A stretch of 64,000 bases of DNA from Zonotrichia leucophrys gambelii (taxonomy: Eukaryota > Chordata > Aves > Passeriformes > Passerellidae). The position numbers were made by a program, and so were the translations under genes. Below the pieces are notes generated by a model, which did not search any database, was not told where the DNA came from, and saw only the letters and a list, made by a program, of their open reading frames with translations. The stretch lies in assembly GCF_028769735.1 (NCBI RefSeq), contig NC_088179.1, forward strand, positions 7,200,001 through 7,264,000. Direction: 5' to 3'. Numbering within the stretch: the stretch's first letter is position 1; every line of letters starts with the position of its first letter. Shown one piece after another: positions 62,327 to 64,000 of the stretch.

Positions 62327-62922
62327 GAAATGACAGAATTTTAAAATGGTTTAGGTTGGAAGGGATGTTAAAGATCATTTTGTTCCAACCCCCCTTTCAT
62401 GTCCAGTGACATCTTCCACTATCCCAGATTGCTCAAAGCCCATCCAACCTGGACACTTCCAGGGATGGGGCAGCTACAGCTTCTCTGGGCAGCCTGTGCC
62501 AGAGCCTCAGCACCCTCAGAGGGAAGGATTTCTTCCTTTTATCTAATCTAAACCTGTTCTCTGGTAGTGTGGGTCCATTCTCTCTTGTACTGTCACTACC
62601 TGCCCTTGTCAGAAGTCTCTCCTATCTTGTAGAACCCTTGGGGCACTGGGAGCTGCTCTAAAGCCTCCCTGGAGCCTTCTCTTCTCCAGGCTGAGCAATG
62701 CCATCTCTCTCAGCCTTTCTCCACTGCAGAGCCACCCCAGCTCTCCAATTCATCTTCGTGGCCTCCTCTGGATCATCTCCCACAGATCAGCAGGGCTTCA
62801 TTTGTTGGGATGCAGCACTGCAGGTGGGCTCTGACAAGGGAGGAGCAGAGGGGGAGAATCCCCTCCCTTGCCCTGCTGGCCACACTTGTGATACAGCCCA
62901 GGAAAGGTTGGGTTTCTGGGGT
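62327..62922 (-). mobile_element. CR1-type LINE 3' fragment
   Basis: It starts with AAAATGGTTTAGGTTGGAAG then GGATGTTAAAGATCA, the reversed CR1 3' end, and continues through CCACTATCCCAGATTGCTCA, CCAACCTGGACACTTCCAGG, GGAGCCTTCTCTTCTCCAGG and TGGCCACACTTGTGA to GGTTGGGTTTCTGGG. It is the best preserved and longest reversed CR1 3' region in the window and is truncated at its 5' end near 62922. Confidence 0.93.
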
Positions 62923-64000
62923 AATTTTGGAAATTCTTGGTCAAATTAAGTCCGAGTGTTTATAATACACTGGAGGTTTAGTCACTGAAGTTCTGGATGT
63001 AATGGAATAAAAATTGTGAAAATTTGGCAGTAAGTTGTCTTGTAACGACCAAACAGTAAAGGTTTTAAAAGTTCTCTTATTTGGAAATTTCTGACCTGAT
63101 AAATTAATTATTTTAATTTGATGAACTAGTTGTTTAATAATTATCATCATCATCATCCAGAAACTCAGTTAATAGCTGTTAAAAGCTGTTATTTTTACTG
63201 CTACACATCTACATGGATTTTAATGTGCTTGGAAACATAGCTCTGAACTGAGAACCTGCTGTGCTTTTAGACAGGCTCTCAGTGGTCAAATTGTCCAGTG
63301 CTCTGAAATGTAAACTCATGCATACAGTGACAACAGGAAATTGACAATAAATTAACAAATGAACAACAAAAATAGATTTTAAAATGGTTTTGTCATCTTT
63401 CTTCTGTAATTTCTGCCTGCTGTCATATTTTAGGGTCTTTGAGTGACAGGACTAATCTGGTTCCAGCTCTGCCCTGTCTGGGACCAGTCTTAAGATCTAT
63501 GGGAATATAGTTACCTTTGAAACTTCCACACCTTTTCTATTTGGACTAAACTAACTAGCAAACTCAAAGCATATTTTAGGTAAGAGAGAGCACAATCACA
63601 CCAGTTCTATCCTGTATATTTTCTATTAAGAAATTGGGCTAAAACCCTAACAAATTGATTTAAACCAGTTAAAAAATGTGACCAAAAAATCAGTTCACAA
63701 AACATGTGGCCAAAAAAAGTTAGAGAATTTAAAATCATAGTCCTTTTCACTTGCTCTATTTATCCAGCGTATTTCCTAACAGAACTTCTTATACCCCAGA
63801 GACTAACAAAAAGTTATTTCTGCTGGGATTCATTTGGCAACATGATCAAGCAGGAACATGGAATATCTGGTTACAGCTCCCCCTGCTATGAAGTCCCTTA
63901 GCTCATTTTTTCCATTTGTAAAATGGTGAAAATGGTTGTGATGTTGTTTGTAAGTATTTTATTTATGACAAGTCCATAATAAACACTAAATATTATTGTA
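62923..64000. other. Non-coding to the end of the window
   Basis: AT-rich, with a (CAT)n run near 63144-63157. No coding or RNA feature is supported. Confidence 0.5.

Overview
This is vertebrate, almost certainly bird, nuclear DNA: AT-rich, mostly non-coding, and carrying several degraded CR1-type LINE fragments with the avian-style 3' tail. The only protein-coding gene that can be read with confidence is the 3' part of PXYLP1 (2-phosphoxylose phosphatase 1, formerly ACPL2) on the + strand. Four coding exons (13102-13263, 14139-14265, 22186-22325, 23621-24552) splice in a consistent reading frame into about 453 residues. They contain both halves of the histidine acid phosphatase active site, and a 3' UTR of about 1.3-1.4 kb follows. 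The short first coding exon, which in known PXYLP1 proteins encodes the Golgi signal-anchor, was not found and should lie upstream of the window.

Layout. 1-13.1 kb: upstream intron or 5' sequence of PXYLP1 with one CR1 tail. 13.1-25.95 kb: PXYLP1 coding exons, introns of 0.9, 7.9 and 1.3 kb, and the 3' UTR. The large intron holds a long decayed CR1 piece (15.57-16.36 kb) and a stretch that looks like a conserved regulatory element (17.38-17.56 kb). 26-27.3 kb: short intergenic spacer. 27.3-31.2 kb: three GC/CpG-rich blocks, two of them good CpG-island candidates, with a G-rich 19-bp minisatellite next to the last. 31.2-64 kb: no recognisable coding gene, only simple repeats, two larger CR1 fragments, an extreme A/C tract, and a few possible non-coding exons.

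Interpretation. In human 3q23 the order is SPSB4-PXYLP1-ZBTB38-RASA2, with PXYLP1 and ZBTB38 on the same strand, and ZBTB38 has many long-spaced non-coding 5' exons before a single large coding exon. If that order holds here, the CpG-rich blocks just downstream of PXYLP1 are the ZBTB38 promoter region and the following 33 kb is its 5' intronic territory. No ZBTB38 coding sequence is present, so this rests on synteny and not on sequence identity. I see no tRNA, rRNA, CRISPR or other non-eukaryotic system, and nothing that qualifies as a new multi-gene system. The points worth a second look are regulatory, structural and repeat features.
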